Positions 9,292 through 21,331 of a stretch of 64,000 nucleotides of DNA are shown one piece after another (positions within the stretch are counted from its first letter, which is position 1; each line of letters starts with the position of its first letter). The position numbers and the translations under genes were made by a program. This DNA is from Novosphingobium fluoreni (lineage in GTDB: Bacteria; Pseudomonadota; Alphaproteobacteria; Sphingomonadales; Sphingomonadaceae): assembly GCF_014196615.1 (NCBI RefSeq), contig NZ_JACIDY010000008.1:62001-126000 (forward strand), given 5' to 3'. Below the pieces are notes generated by a model. The model ran no database searches. It worked only from the letters and a program-made list of their open reading frames with translations, and was not told the origin of the DNA.

Positions 9292-10966
9292 CGATCATTG
9301 CCCGGAAATCTTGGTTTGCATTTTGATAGTCCGGGCCGACGATGTCCCGCGCAGCATCCTCCATCCAAGTAACGGTCTTAAACCAAGCGTTCTTCTTCCA
9401 TTTGGCCGCAGTCGCGAGCGTTTGCCGTGCTTGGGGCGTAACCGGGCCGCGGCACGCCGCCAGCGTCAACGCGTTCTGCGATGCGGCTGTGATATGTTCG
9501 CCGATAAGCTCTTCGCCGTGAAGTTCGACCGCGCGCTCGAGCAATTGGTGGACGGCTGCGTCGCTGACGCCGAAGAAGATCGCGTGCTCCAGCGCCTGGG
9601 CTGGAGCCCATTTGAAAACAGACCCGCCGTTTAAGGTGAACAGGGCTTCCTCAGCATGATCCGGTTGCACATCGTCGTCGCGTAGCGAGGCCGCGCGAAA
9701 GCCAAGGTTGCGGATAACATTGGCGCGCCCATAAATCTTGCTGACGCCGCCGGCATCGACAAGCGCAACACCTGCTGCGTTGATTGACGGGTTTCCGCAG
9801 CTGGTAAAATAGAGGTCCAGTCCGCGGACAAGTCCAACTTCACTGGCGCCTTCGCACACCAGCACCGAGCGCGACAAAAAGGCCTCGGGGTGAGCACGGA
9901 TCGTACCCTGGATCGGATCTGCCGTGCCGACGAGATCCAGCTTGTGCGCTCCAGGCAATTTGCGCGCCACCCAAAGTTGATCGCCCCTCAGTTCACGCAG
10001 CGCGACAGGCGAATGGGTGGTGACGAAAGCCTGTATCGGCGGCGGGAGTTCCTTTGCACCGATCGATCCCAAAAGACGGATGATGCGATGCGGCTCAAGC
10101 CCGTGCTCAAGCTCATCGACGAGAAGAACGCTCGATTCCTGGGCCGCCTTACGCTGGAGTCCGGCGACGAGGAGTCGGGTCGATCCGACGCCAAGTGCGC
10201 GCAGTGGCACGCCGTTTTCGCCGTGAAGCGCAACCGTACCGCCACTGAAAGAGACCGAATGGGCGTCCAGCATTGCTTTCAGCTTGTCTCCGGCAGGAAT
10301 GCCGAGCTCCCTGGCAGTGTCGGCAACGAGCTTGAGCGTTTCGCCTAGTTGCGCGTCGGCTAGGTCGCCGAATGCCTTGCGAGCATCACGCGCAGCGCCA
10401 GCAAGGGCCGCTGAGGTGTCGGCCTTTTCTTCGGTCAGGCGATTGAGAACCGATCCACGGCGCCACGCGAGATTGTGATCGGCCAGCGCGCCGATCCGCG
10501 TGGGCGACAAGCGCGTGCGATCACCCCAAGTCAGATTGCGTGACAAACCTTGCGCCTTGGCCCGGTCGGAGATCAGCGTCCAGACGGGGTCGAGATCACT
10601 GCCGACGGAGAGCTGAACAGTGAGGACTGTCTCCTTTCCAGCCTCCGGCTCATCGTCGATCGCGCCGGTGGCGGCATCGAAGCTGCGGACGAACTGGCCA
10701 TAGGTATCGACGCTCTTGAGCGCGTCGGAAAGGTCGCCGATCGTGATGGCGATGGTGACCGGCGTCGCTACATCGAGTCCGTGGAAATCGGCATCGTTGA
10801 ATTGGACGGTGCGGCGTGCACCGAGACAATAATCGATCGCGTCCAAGACCGACGATTTTCCGGCATCTCCTGGCCCGATCAGGCAATTGATGCCGGCCGA
10901 TGGAAACCATTCGAGTTTTTCGATGCACCGGAAATTGCTGATCACGATGTGGCGAATCTGCGCCAT
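9260..10966 (-). CDS. OLD-family ATPase/TOPRIM nuclease, GajA-like
   Basis: A 568-residue OLD (overcoming lysogenisation defect) protein. The ABC-type ATPase half has Walker A GPGDAGKSS (31-39) and Walker B VLLVDELEHGLEP with the signature region GVGSTRLLVAGL before it. The TOPRIM half follows with VLVCEGASEVGL, then VDAGGVSKIYG and the acidic LRDDD. Length and domain order match GajA of the Gabija anti-phage system, a DNA-nicking nuclease that degrades DNA when nucleotides fall during infection. It heads a three-gene minus-strand operon with the helicase and the extra nuclease. A lone class 1 OLD protein is the alternative, but the downstream UvrD-like gene argues for Gabija. Confidence 0.8.
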   Translation of the reverse strand: MAQIRHIVISNFRCIEKLEWFPSAGINCLIGPGDAGKSSVLDAIDYCLGARRTVQFNDADFHGLDVATPVTIAITIGDLSDALKSVDTYGQFVRSFDAATGAIDDEPEAGKETVLTVQLSVGSDLDPVWTLISDRAKAQGLSRNLTWGDRTRLSPTRIGALADHNLAWRRGSVLNRLTEEKADTSAALAGAARDARKAFGDLADAQLGETLKLVADTARELGIPAGDKLKAMLDAHSVSFSGGTVALHGENGVPLRALGVGSTRLLVAGLQRKAAQESSVLLVDELEHGLEPHRIIRLLGSIGAKELPPPIQAFVTTHSPVALRELRGDQLWVARKLPGAHKLDLVGTADPIQGTIRAHPEAFLSRSVLVCEGASEVGLVRGLDLYFTSCGNPSINAAGVALVDAGGVSKIYGRANVIRNLGFRAASLRDDDVQPDHAEEALFTLNGGSVFKWAPAQALEHAIFFGVSDAAVHQLLERAVELHGEELIGEHITAASQNALTLAACRGPVTPQARQTLATAAKWKKNAWFKTVTWMEDAARDIVGPDYQNANQDFRAMIDAIFQWCYSV

Positions 10967-10987
10967 GTACTCCTCCCTTTGCGAAGG

Positions 10988-11070
10988 GGGTATCGCGCGG
11001 CGCTATCGCTGACCAGCACAGGCGGGTCTGCCGACCTCAAAAACGAATGATAGCGCCAAAGGCGATACCC
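10988..11070. repeat. Paired inverted repeats upstream of the Gabija-like operon
   Basis: GGGTATCGC (10988-10996) and GGCGCTATC (10999-11007) are matched in reverse order by GATAGCGCC (11049-11057) and GCGATACCC (11062-11070). Together they make an 18-bp interrupted stem around a 41-base loop. It sits in the 155-bp gap between the OLD-family start and the stop of the PIN-like gene. It could be an operator, a processed hairpin, or a terminator of the upstream gene; no T tract is seen. Confidence 0.6.
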
Positions 11071-11121
11071 GCAGTCGGATGGCAGGATGCATCCTCAACA
11101 GCTCAAAGCCACGTTTGGCAT

Positions 11122-12220
11122 TCACAGGATGAGCCGGCTGATGAGATCGATGGCCTCTTTGGGCGTCGCCGCGACTTCGCACCCATAGAGCGTGTCGAGT
11201 TTAACATGCCCACTGGTGATGAGCGACTTCAGCGGTCCGTCGGTCAGAAATGCTCGGCAGTAGGGAAGCGCGGCAGCGGCATGCCTGAAGTCGAAAATAT
11301 CGTTGGGCTTGAGCTTGCGATTTGCCTCCGATCGAACCGACGCGTGCAACATCGCTGGAACGTAGAGACTGCCGAATGCCAGCTGATTTGAACGTTGTTG
11401 AAGTGCCTCGGCGATCATGCTGGTGATACGCTTGCCGACCTTCCGGCTGCCAATAATATCACTGGCTTCCGCCAGCTTGCCGGCCGCAGCCGCCATCCGC
11501 CGATATTCTCGCGCCGCTATGCCCTCCAACATGCTTGCGGCACCTGCAACTTCGATGCGGACGGCGGTGGCATGGCTATCAATTTCTTGGGCGTGCAGCG
11601 CCTCCTGCTCATTCAAGAGGCCAGCAATACGTTCACTCTGTAACCGGGCCTCAAACATTTCCGGCGGTAGTTGCTGTGCCAATATTGAGGGTTGTGCGAG
11701 CCAGGCGGCTTCAGCGAGCCTAACGAGAAGATCGTCGTCCACATCGACGCCTGGCGGATGCAGATCTTCATATCCCAAGGCAAACGCATAGCAGGTCCAG
11801 AGCGGCCGGATTTGCGGCGAGGCTGTGGGGAAAGCCCGTGCATTGAACGCCTCCATTTTCGATGGCCGTGCGCTCAAGATGCGGCACCATCGCTACACCC
11901 AGGCTCAAGCTATCCACAATCACCATGGTTGCCGCGAGCCGGTCGGCGGATTGTTTGCTGAACTCTGCGATAAGGTCACTAGTGAGTGGGCAGAACGCCT
12001 TGCCAGAACCGACCGCCAGCCGAAGTGCGCCTAGAAGCGAAATCAGTTCGGGATCATCCGTTTCACCGAATGCTGCCTGACGTGCCATCACCCAGAAATT
12101 GGTATCGAGGAAGATCGGTATTCGGCTCGACAGGAGATCGGTCAGGTCGAGCTGCCGCCGGTAAATGTGATCGGCACCCATACCCGTCGGCCATGGCCAT
12201 TCGAAATACTCTTCCTCCAT
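11122..12220 (-). pseudogene. PIN-like domain protein, frameshifted
   Basis: Two overlapping frames read as one protein of about 365 residues. The first (start 12220) contains IPIFLDTNFWVMAR and LTSDLIAEFSKQS, a pattern like PIN-fold RNases with an early acidic residue. The second starts near 11860 with MEAFNARAFP and runs to 11122 with a mixed helical domain. The break is at a run of four A (ATCGAAAATGGAG, 11855-11868): removing one A joins GAA-ATG-GAG in phase. It may be a true mutation, a sequencing error or a slippery site. A second possibility is two genes, the second starting at that ATG. Confidence 0.55.
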
Positions 12221-12488
12221 CGGCGCGACCCCATACGCGAAGACGATCGCGGAACCTGCTTGTAGCGTAAATTGTAGCAGACCACTCCGAAAAACGATGC
12301 GATCGTGCCCGCTCTGTGGTGCTGAAAATCATCGATTGTGTCAGCGACTGTGACAATTCGGGCAAAAGTTCGTCAAAAATCGAGGAATTACTCAATATTT
12401 TTCAAAGAGTTAGATTGGCTCTGAAAAAACGCGACGACGGGTGACATGTACTCCTGTTATTAATAGCGCTGTGTGACAAAGGACGACC

Positions 12489-14030
12489 GTGGCCGAGCCT
12501 ATTGAAGAAACGCTGAGGGACGTGGGGCCTGCCCTCAGCAATGAGGTGACGACCTATCTCGTCGAGCAGTTCGGCATGACGCCCGCAGCCGCGCGTAAAC
12601 GCGTATCCCGTGTTGGTGGCGAGGTCCGGCGACTGGCTGGCATCACGTTTCCGCGCAAAGCGCGTTTCCTCTATTTGCAGCAGCAGTTCGGCTCGCCCTG
12701 GTTTTGGGGGAGGTTGATCGAGGCTCTTCTCGAAGAGCGCTCGGCTTACGGTTATGCGCTCGCCGCGCTTCGCCAACGCGGCGGTATCGTCCCCGCGCGA
12801 CAGTTCGCCATCGTCTGCGGCGCACCGGTGAAGCAAACCAAGCAGCTGTCGCCCGACACCATATATATGCGGCTGAACGAAGCAGGCTTGCTGTGCAAGA
12901 TCCCTGTCTCTGGTGTTGGCGAGTGCGTCGCGCTGACCCAGGGGCAGAACCACTACGAAACGCAGGCCGCATTGATGCAGGCGCGTCTGATCACTGAGGA
13001 CATTCTGCTTACGGCGGTGAAGGACTGGCTCAAGAAGCTGGGCATCGTAAGCTATGGCAAGGTCGCGGTACGGTCCGACGACGCGCTTCCGAAGGTTGGC
13101 ACATTCGTGTGGGATCTTTCTGCACCCTGCTATTTGGGTCACATGGTTCGCCAGACGGCTGCCGGGAAACCTAAACCCGGCTTTGTCGCATGCGACGTGT
13201 TCATCGGCGAAGACATGACCGTGGCTGGCGCGATGCCGTTTTTGCGCAAGTGCGTCACGCTGCGCAGCTTGAAGAATGTCGGTCCGTGCATGCAAGTGCT
13301 GGTGGCAGACCGGTTCGATCGCGACGCTTTCAAGCTGCTGAAGCAATATGGGGTCATCCCCGCTACCCCAGAAAACCTTTTCGGCGAGGAGGTGGCCAAG
13401 GGGCTCAGCCAACTGACGTCGGTGCTGCACAACGCTGCACTCGCGGTCATCGACCCCCAAGCGTTCGACGAATTGTTCAGTCGTCTCGGCAAGATCGAGG
13501 GCGCGGCAATCCAGCTGCGCGGCACGCTCTTTGAGTTTCTCGCTGCTGACATCGCTCGCAAGTCGATCGCGCCCGACGTCAAAATGAATCGCTTGTTCAA
13601 GCAGGCTGGCAAAGGTGAAGCCGAAGGCGATGTTGTTGCTGTTCGCGAACATCAGTCCATCACGGTCATTGAATGCAAGGGCTACAGCCCGCGGGCAACG
13701 ATACCTGACGAGCTGTTCGAGCGCTGGCTCCATCACAACGTTCCCATCTGCTACAACGCAATAAGGGAGCATCCCGACTGGAAGAAGCTCGACGTCCGTT
13801 TCGAGTTTTGGACGACAGCGCCACTGACCGAGAAATCCATGGCTCTGTTCGTAGCGGCGCAAAAGGCCGTCAAGCCAAGCCGGTATTCGCTCGGGCTTCA
13901 ACTTGGCGCCGACGTGAGAGCAATCTGCAAAAAGCTGAAAGATCCAAGCCTACTTGTTGCCTTCGAAAATCATTTCATGATTGTGGAGGCGCCGCTCTCG
14001 CCTGCGAAACAGAAGAAACTCGCTTTTTGA
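12489..14030 (+). CDS. Orphan protein with winged-helix-like N-terminus and PD-(D/E)xK domain
   Basis: A 513-residue protein I cannot place in a named family. Residues 1-110 look like a helical DNA-binding region (a segment rich in Arg with TPAAARKRVSRVGGEVRRLAG). Residues 345-400 fit a nuclease core: Glu349 in RGTLFEFLAADI, Asp381 in EGDVVAV and Glu395-x-Lys397 in VIECKGYSP, spaced as in restriction-like enzymes. Start is a GTG with AAAGGA five bases upstream. It is transcribed away from the Gabija-like block, lies inside the segment bounded by the two SRAP fragments, and may be a single-gene defence nuclease. Role is inference. Confidence 0.6.
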   Translation: MAEPIEETLRDVGPALSNEVTTYLVEQFGMTPAAARKRVSRVGGEVRRLAGITFPRKARFLYLQQQFGSPWFWGRLIEALLEERSAYGYALAALRQRGGIVPARQFAIVCGAPVKQTKQLSPDTIYMRLNEAGLLCKIPVSGVGECVALTQGQNHYETQAALMQARLITEDILLTAVKDWLKKLGIVSYGKVAVRSDDALPKVGTFVWDLSAPCYLGHMVRQTAAGKPKPGFVACDVFIGEDMTVAGAMPFLRKCVTLRSLKNVGPCMQVLVADRFDRDAFKLLKQYGVIPATPENLFGEEVAKGLSQLTSVLHNAALAVIDPQAFDELFSRLGKIEGAAIQLRGTLFEFLAADIARKSIAPDVKMNRLFKQAGKGEAEGDVVAVREHQSITVIECKGYSPRATIPDELFERWLHHNVPICYNAIREHPDWKKLDVRFEFWTTAPLTEKSMALFVAAQKAVKPSRYSLGLQLGADVRAICKKLKDPSLLVAFENHFMIVEAPLSPAKQKKLAF

Positions 14031-14093
14031 AGGCAATTGCCTTGGCGGAAAGCGATGGATGCTTCCGCGAGCGATCCGCGAAAATTGCTCTAG

Positions 14094-14481
14094 CTAAAGT
14101 CCAAGCTGGGTCTGGATCGCCTTTCTCTTCCCAGATTTTGCTGTGATCTCTTCGACCATAAACACATGCGCCGGAGGGGTGACGAGCATACCCTCTGGCG
14201 AAACGCCAGCACCAAGCCAGTCCATGACCTGCCGCCGTTCTATCATCGCGCCATGCCGGTCCTGATAGCGCTCGACATCGGGACTGGCAGCGATTGCTCG
14301 GAAACATCTTCCCCTCCGAGCGGACAAATCGATATTCGACACCACCTGCGAACCTAGGGTTGGTGCCCCAGTGCGCGTTCACCAGCTCCTGCTTGCCAGA
14401 ACCGTCCGGCTTCATACGAATGATATGATGCGAGGTGCCTTCCGCCGCATCCGAGTCGAACGGTGTAGGGTTAAGTGCCAT
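14094..14481 (-). pseudogene. SRAP (YedK-like) gene with internal deletion
   Basis: The N-terminal frame starts at an ATG at 14481 and reads NPTPFDSDAAEGTSHH, then ELVNAHWGTNPRFAGGVEYR and FPSNRC, typical of a SRAP variant. It then jumps near 14310 to another frame with SPDVERYQDRHGAMIERR and LLVTPPAHVFMVEEI, the C-terminal end. Around 100 residues of the middle, including the Glu-containing core, are missing. It diverges from the intact SRAP gene at 14542 and shares the LexA box between them. The C-terminal third is a close copy of the fragment at 6652-6980. Confidence 0.75.
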
Positions 14482-14486
14482 GACGA

Positions 14487-14501
14487 GAACATATATGGAA
14501 C
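14487..14501 (+). promoter_or_regulatory. LexA (SOS) box between divergent SRAP genes
   Basis: GAAC (14487-14490), seven bases, then GAAC (14498-14501): an exact direct-repeat LexA operator of the alphaproteobacterial type (GTTC-N7-GTTC on the other strand). It lies 40 bp before the intact SRAP start at 14542 and immediately upstream of the SRAP pseudogene start at 14481. Confidence 0.85.
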
Positions 14502-14541
14502 ACAAATGAGTCGCAAGACGAAGGAGCGTTGACCCGCCGGC

Positions 14542-15207
14542 ATGTGCAACGACTATCGCCAGGAGGTCGAGATCGCCTCGATCATGGAAGATTTCGAAGA
14601 CCTCGAAATCAATATCGAGACGCCCGAGGGTGCGCCTGACGACAATCCGCGTGAGGACATCCGGATGACCGATGTTGCGCCGATCGTCCGCGCGACAGGC
14701 CAGCCGCCCGGCAATTATCGCGCCGTCGGCGAGCTGGTGGCCCGGCGATGGAGTTGGCCGGGCAAGTCCGGGAAGCCAGTCTACAACCTTCGCACAGAGG
14801 GGTTCGGCGGCAAGCCGCCTGATCTGAGCATCAATCGCTGCCTCGTCCTGTGCGACGGCTTCTATGAGTTCACCGACCCCGTCATTCCGGGCCCGAAGGA
14901 CAAACGGCTCGACAAGTGGCTTTTCACGATGAAGGGGCGCCGCTGGTTTTGCATGGCCGGCGTCTGGCAGGCCGATCCGAAAGTCGGCGAAGCGTTCACT
15001 CTGCTCACAATGGATGCAGGGGACGACATCGGCCCTTATCATGATCGCCAGATCATCCCGCTAGCGCCGGAGCAATGGGCCGACTGGCTCAATCCCGACG
15101 TGCCGGCCGAGGATCTTCTCAAATATCTGCCCAGCGGCACGCTTGAAGTAACGCAGGTCTATCCGTTGCCGGAACCGGAGCCCGAGCAACCGTCGCTCGC
15201 CCTCTGA
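14542..15207 (+). CDS. SOS response-associated (SRAP/YedK-like) peptidase family protein
   Basis: A 221-residue SRAP protein, the family that crosslinks to abasic sites in single-stranded DNA through the amino-terminal cysteine after removal of Met. Expected residues are present: Cys2 (MCNDYR), Asn82 (YNLRTEGF), Glu109 (CDGFYEF) and His167 (YHDRQ). The ICE thus carries a complete shield for abasic sites. It lies directly behind a LexA box and 93 bp before imuA, which has its own box, so both should be switched on by DNA damage. It differs clearly from the two SRAP fragments nearby, so it is not their parent. Confidence 0.9.
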   Translation: MCNDYRQEVEIASIMEDFEDLEINIETPEGAPDDNPREDIRMTDVAPIVRATGQPPGNYRAVGELVARRWSWPGKSGKPVYNLRTEGFGGKPPDLSINRCLVLCDGFYEFTDPVIPGPKDKRLDKWLFTMKGRRWFCMAGVWQADPKVGEAFTLLTMDAGDDIGPYHDRQIIPLAPEQWADWLNPDVPAEDLLKYLPSGTLEVTQVYPLPEPEPEQPSLAL

Positions 15208-15264
15208 CTCCGTAGGCGTGCCTCTGGTCGCCGCAAGCGTCTTGACGATCAGCACGACTCATTG

Positions 15265-15279
15265 GAACATAAAGCGAAC
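15265..15279 (+). promoter_or_regulatory. LexA (SOS) box of the imuA-imuB-dnaE2 operon
   Basis: GAAC (15265-15268), seven bases ATAAAGC, GAAC (15276-15279). This exact GAAC-N7-GAAC repeat lies 22 bp upstream of the imuA start at 15301 and should cover the promoter. Confidence 0.87.
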
Positions 15280-15300
15280 ATTCGAGTCGTGTGCTGGTCC

Positions 15301-16077
15301 ATGTCTGCACCTTTGCCCTTGCCCGATCGGCCCTTAGCCGAGCACTTGGCGTCGCTACGCGCCGAAGTGGCGCGCGCCCGTGAAACGCGGGGGCCGGCGT
15401 TAGCGTTCGATGTTGCCACGATCGACGACCGTCTTGCCGACCATGGTCTCGACGGTGCCGGGCTTCATGAGGTTGCCGCTGCGACCGCCAGCCTCAACGA
15501 CGACGCAGCCGCTACCTTGTTCGCTGCCGGCATCGCGGCCCGGTTCGCCAGCAAACGTGGTCTGACGATTCTCTGGGCGCTCTCGAAATTCGATCTCTAC
15601 GCCCCATGTCTCGAACAGGTCGGCCTCGGCCCCGACCGTATCCTCTATGCGCAGGGCACCAAGGACGCGCAGGTGCTCGCGATGGCCGAGGACGGCCTTC
15701 GCGATGGCTCGCTCGCCTGCGTAATCGCCGAGGTGAAGGCGGCTGACATGACCGCTACCCGCCGGCTTCAACTTGCGGCATCGGACGGCAAGACCCCGAT
15801 ATTGCTGTATCGCCGGCATCGTACCCGCGAGCGCTGTCCTCTCGACACGCTGTCCGCAGCAATGACCCGCTGGCGCATAGGCTGCGCGGAGTCCGCGCGG
15901 CTCCCGCATCCGGGCATCGGTCGGCCCCGCTGGTCGGTAGAACTCGTCCGCCAGCGCGCTGGTAATCCATTCACTCTCGAGCTGGAGGCCTGCGATGAAC
16001 AGGGTCGCCTCGCTCTTCCTGCCGCAGCTGCCGATCGAACGACTGCGCGCAGGAGAGCGGTCGCGCAGGCCGCCTGA
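15301..16077 (+). CDS. imuA: ImuA, RecA-like accessory protein of the mutasome
   Basis: A 258-residue ImuA protein (also called SulA/RecA-like), partner of ImuB and DnaE2 in SOS-induced error-prone translesion synthesis. The core is a degenerate RecA fold: HEVAAATASLNDDAAATLFA, then GLTILWALSKFDLYAPCL and LQLAASDGKTPILLYR. The ATG at 15301 starts MSAPLPLPDRPLAEHL; a frame open from 15262 crosses the LexA box and is rejected. Its 3' end overlaps imuB by 83 bp. The last 25 residues (Arg/Ala rich) lie in that overlap. Confidence 0.9.
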   Translation: MSAPLPLPDRPLAEHLASLRAEVARARETRGPALAFDVATIDDRLADHGLDGAGLHEVAAATASLNDDAAATLFAAGIAARFASKRGLTILWALSKFDLYAPCLEQVGLGPDRILYAQGTKDAQVLAMAEDGLRDGSLACVIAEVKAADMTATRRLQLAASDGKTPILLYRRHRTRERCPLDTLSAAMTRWRIGCAESARLPHPGIGRPRWSVELVRQRAGNPFTLELEACDEQGRLALPAAAADRTTARRRAVAQAA

Positions 16078-17811
16078 GCCGGCGCGGACTAATACCGCGG
16101 CGCTCGCGCCTCCGATCGATGACAATCCTGGAGCCTGCTCGGTCCCGCGCGGCGGTGGCTGGCGGCCGGGTGCGCGCTGGGCGCGAGACGGCGCCATGGT
16201 GGGCAAGCCGAGCCAGAGCGATATCGACCGGATGCCCGCCCACCAGCGCCCAACCATGCGTGAGATGGGCCGGCGCAGCGAAGCGGCCGAACATCCGTTT
16301 CGGACTTTGCGCGGTGACGATGGGGTATCAGGTTCATCGCCGGCGCCGGCTCCGCTGACCTGGGCGGATCTCTGGGGCCGGCCGACGATCCTCATCGCCC
16401 GCAGCGGCCAGAAAGAAGTGGTGACCGCTGCCTGCCCGCGGGCGCTGGAGCTTGGCCTGCGGCCGGGCATGCTTGCCGCGCACGCCCGCGCGCTGGTCGC
16501 CGATATCGACGTGCTGGACGCTGAGCCCGACGCCGACCGCGTCTGGCTCGATCGGATTGCCCTTCATGCTGTGCGCAAGTGGACCCCCATAGCGGCGGTA
16601 TCCGGACCGGACGGTCTGTGGTTCGATCTTACCGGCACCACCCATTTGTTCGGCGGCGAGGACCGCTTCTGCCGCCGCCTGCTCGTCTTCCTGAAACGGC
16701 TGGGGTTTAGCGCCACGATCGCGATCGCCGGCACGCCGGGTACTGCCTTCGCGCTGGCGCGTCATGGCGGCGTGCCTATCACGATATTGCCGTCTGGCAC
16801 CGAGGCGGAGGCTTTGGCGCCGCTACCGCTCGCAGCGCTCCGGCTCGAAGCATCAGCGTTGAGCGCTGCGGCGCGTTTCGGCCTGGATCGCATTGCCGAT
16901 CTCTATCCGATGCCACGCGGTCCTTTGGCGCGGCGGCTTGGTCTGGCGACCGTGGAGCGGCTCGATCAGGCACGCGGGATGGTCGCGGAGCCCATCATTT
17001 CGGTCACGCCCTTCGAGCAGCCAGAGGTCGTGCGGCGGCTGCTTGAACCGATCGGAACGCCCGAGAGCATCAAGCAGGTCATCTCCGATCTGGTCGACGA
17101 TCTGGTGCCGCTGCTGCGCCAACGCGGACTCGGCGCGCGCAAGGTCGCCTTGGCGCTCGACCGGGTCGATGGCGAAGTCCAGAACCTTGCCGTCGGCGCC
17201 TCGCGCGCGACGCGTGACGCCAAGCATCTGAAGCGCATGTTTGCGCTCCGGCTCAGTGAAATCGAGCCCGGGCTCGGGATCGAGACTATGCGTCTCGTCG
17301 TGCCACATAGCGAGCCACTCGGCGCCAGCTCCGTCGCGGCGCTGATCGAGGATAGTGCCCGCCCGCCCGATCTCGCGCCGCTTGTCGACCAGCTAGTGGG
17401 AAGGTCAGGACCATCGGCGCTGTTCCGTATCGCAAGCCGTGAAAGCGACGTGCCCGAACGCGCGGTCCGGCAGGTCTCGCCGCTCAGCGAACCACAGGGC
17501 TGGCCGGCATGGAAGCGGCCCGCGCGGCTGCTGGCGCGGCCTGAGCCATTGCGCAATGTCATTGCACTGCTGCCCGATCATCCGCCGCGGCGGTTCACCT
17601 GGCGGCGGCAGGACTATCGCGTCATTGCCGGCGACGGTCCCGAGCGCATCCATGGCGAATGGTGGCGGCGGCCCGGCGAACTCTGGGCGGTGCGCGATTA
17701 TTTTCAGGTCGAAGCCGAGGGAGGGCTGCGCTTCTGGGTGTTTCGGCGTGGTGACGGCGTCGATCAGCCGACCGGCGATCTCACTTGGTATATGCATGGG
17801 ATCTTCGGCTG

Positions 17812-17812
<1 letters not shown>
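15995..17812 (+). CDS. imuB: ImuB, catalytically dead Y-family polymerase (mutasome adaptor)
   Basis: A 605-residue ImuB. The start [18 protein letters not shown] matches the family. A charged, Pro/Arg-rich stretch (about residues 20-115) then separates it from [19 protein letters not shown], longer than in most ImuB proteins. Where active Pol IV has S-x-D-E-A, this protein reads [11 protein letters not shown], so the catalytic Glu is gone, as expected for an adaptor that links DnaE2 and ImuA to the beta clamp. The C-terminal [17 protein letters not shown] block is typical. Its TGA overlaps the ATG of dnaE2 (TGATG), which implies translational coupling. Confidence 0.92.
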
Positions 17813-21058
<3,246 letters not shown>

Positions 21059-21072
<14 letters not shown>

Positions 21073-21331
21073 TACGGCAACGCGCAAGGCGGGGACGATC
21101 CGGCGTGCTCTCAATGTCCTGCGCGAAGCCACACGAGCGACTGGCAAGACCCAGAGCCGTGGTGTGGCGCTGGCGCTCTGGGATCTGCGACCATGGTGCT
21201 CTGACGACTGGCTCGTGTCGTTCTGGGAGGCGGCCGGCTCAGATCACGAGATCGGCCGCAGTCAGGGACTGCACGCCGCCTATAACGGCATCGTCCGGCA
21301 GATCCGCACGCAGGGCGGCACAGTGAAATGA
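21059..21331 (+). CDS. Small conserved-looking hypothetical protein
   Basis: A 90-residue basic, helical protein starting with [20 protein letters not shown]. The ATG at 21059 overlaps the end of dnaE2 by 14 bp, and its TGA overlaps the next ATG (ATGA at 21328), so it is part of the SOS operon. It has no recognised domain; WSDDW-like aromatic residues and many Arg suggest a soluble nucleic-acid or protein partner. No function is claimed. Confidence 0.6.

Noticed and set aside
12402..13901. 499-codon minus-strand frame opposite the PD-(D/E)xK orphan
   Set aside because: It is the high-GC mirror frame of the plus gene; content is His/Gln/Arg heavy with no domain, while the plus frame has nuclease motifs and a ribosome site.
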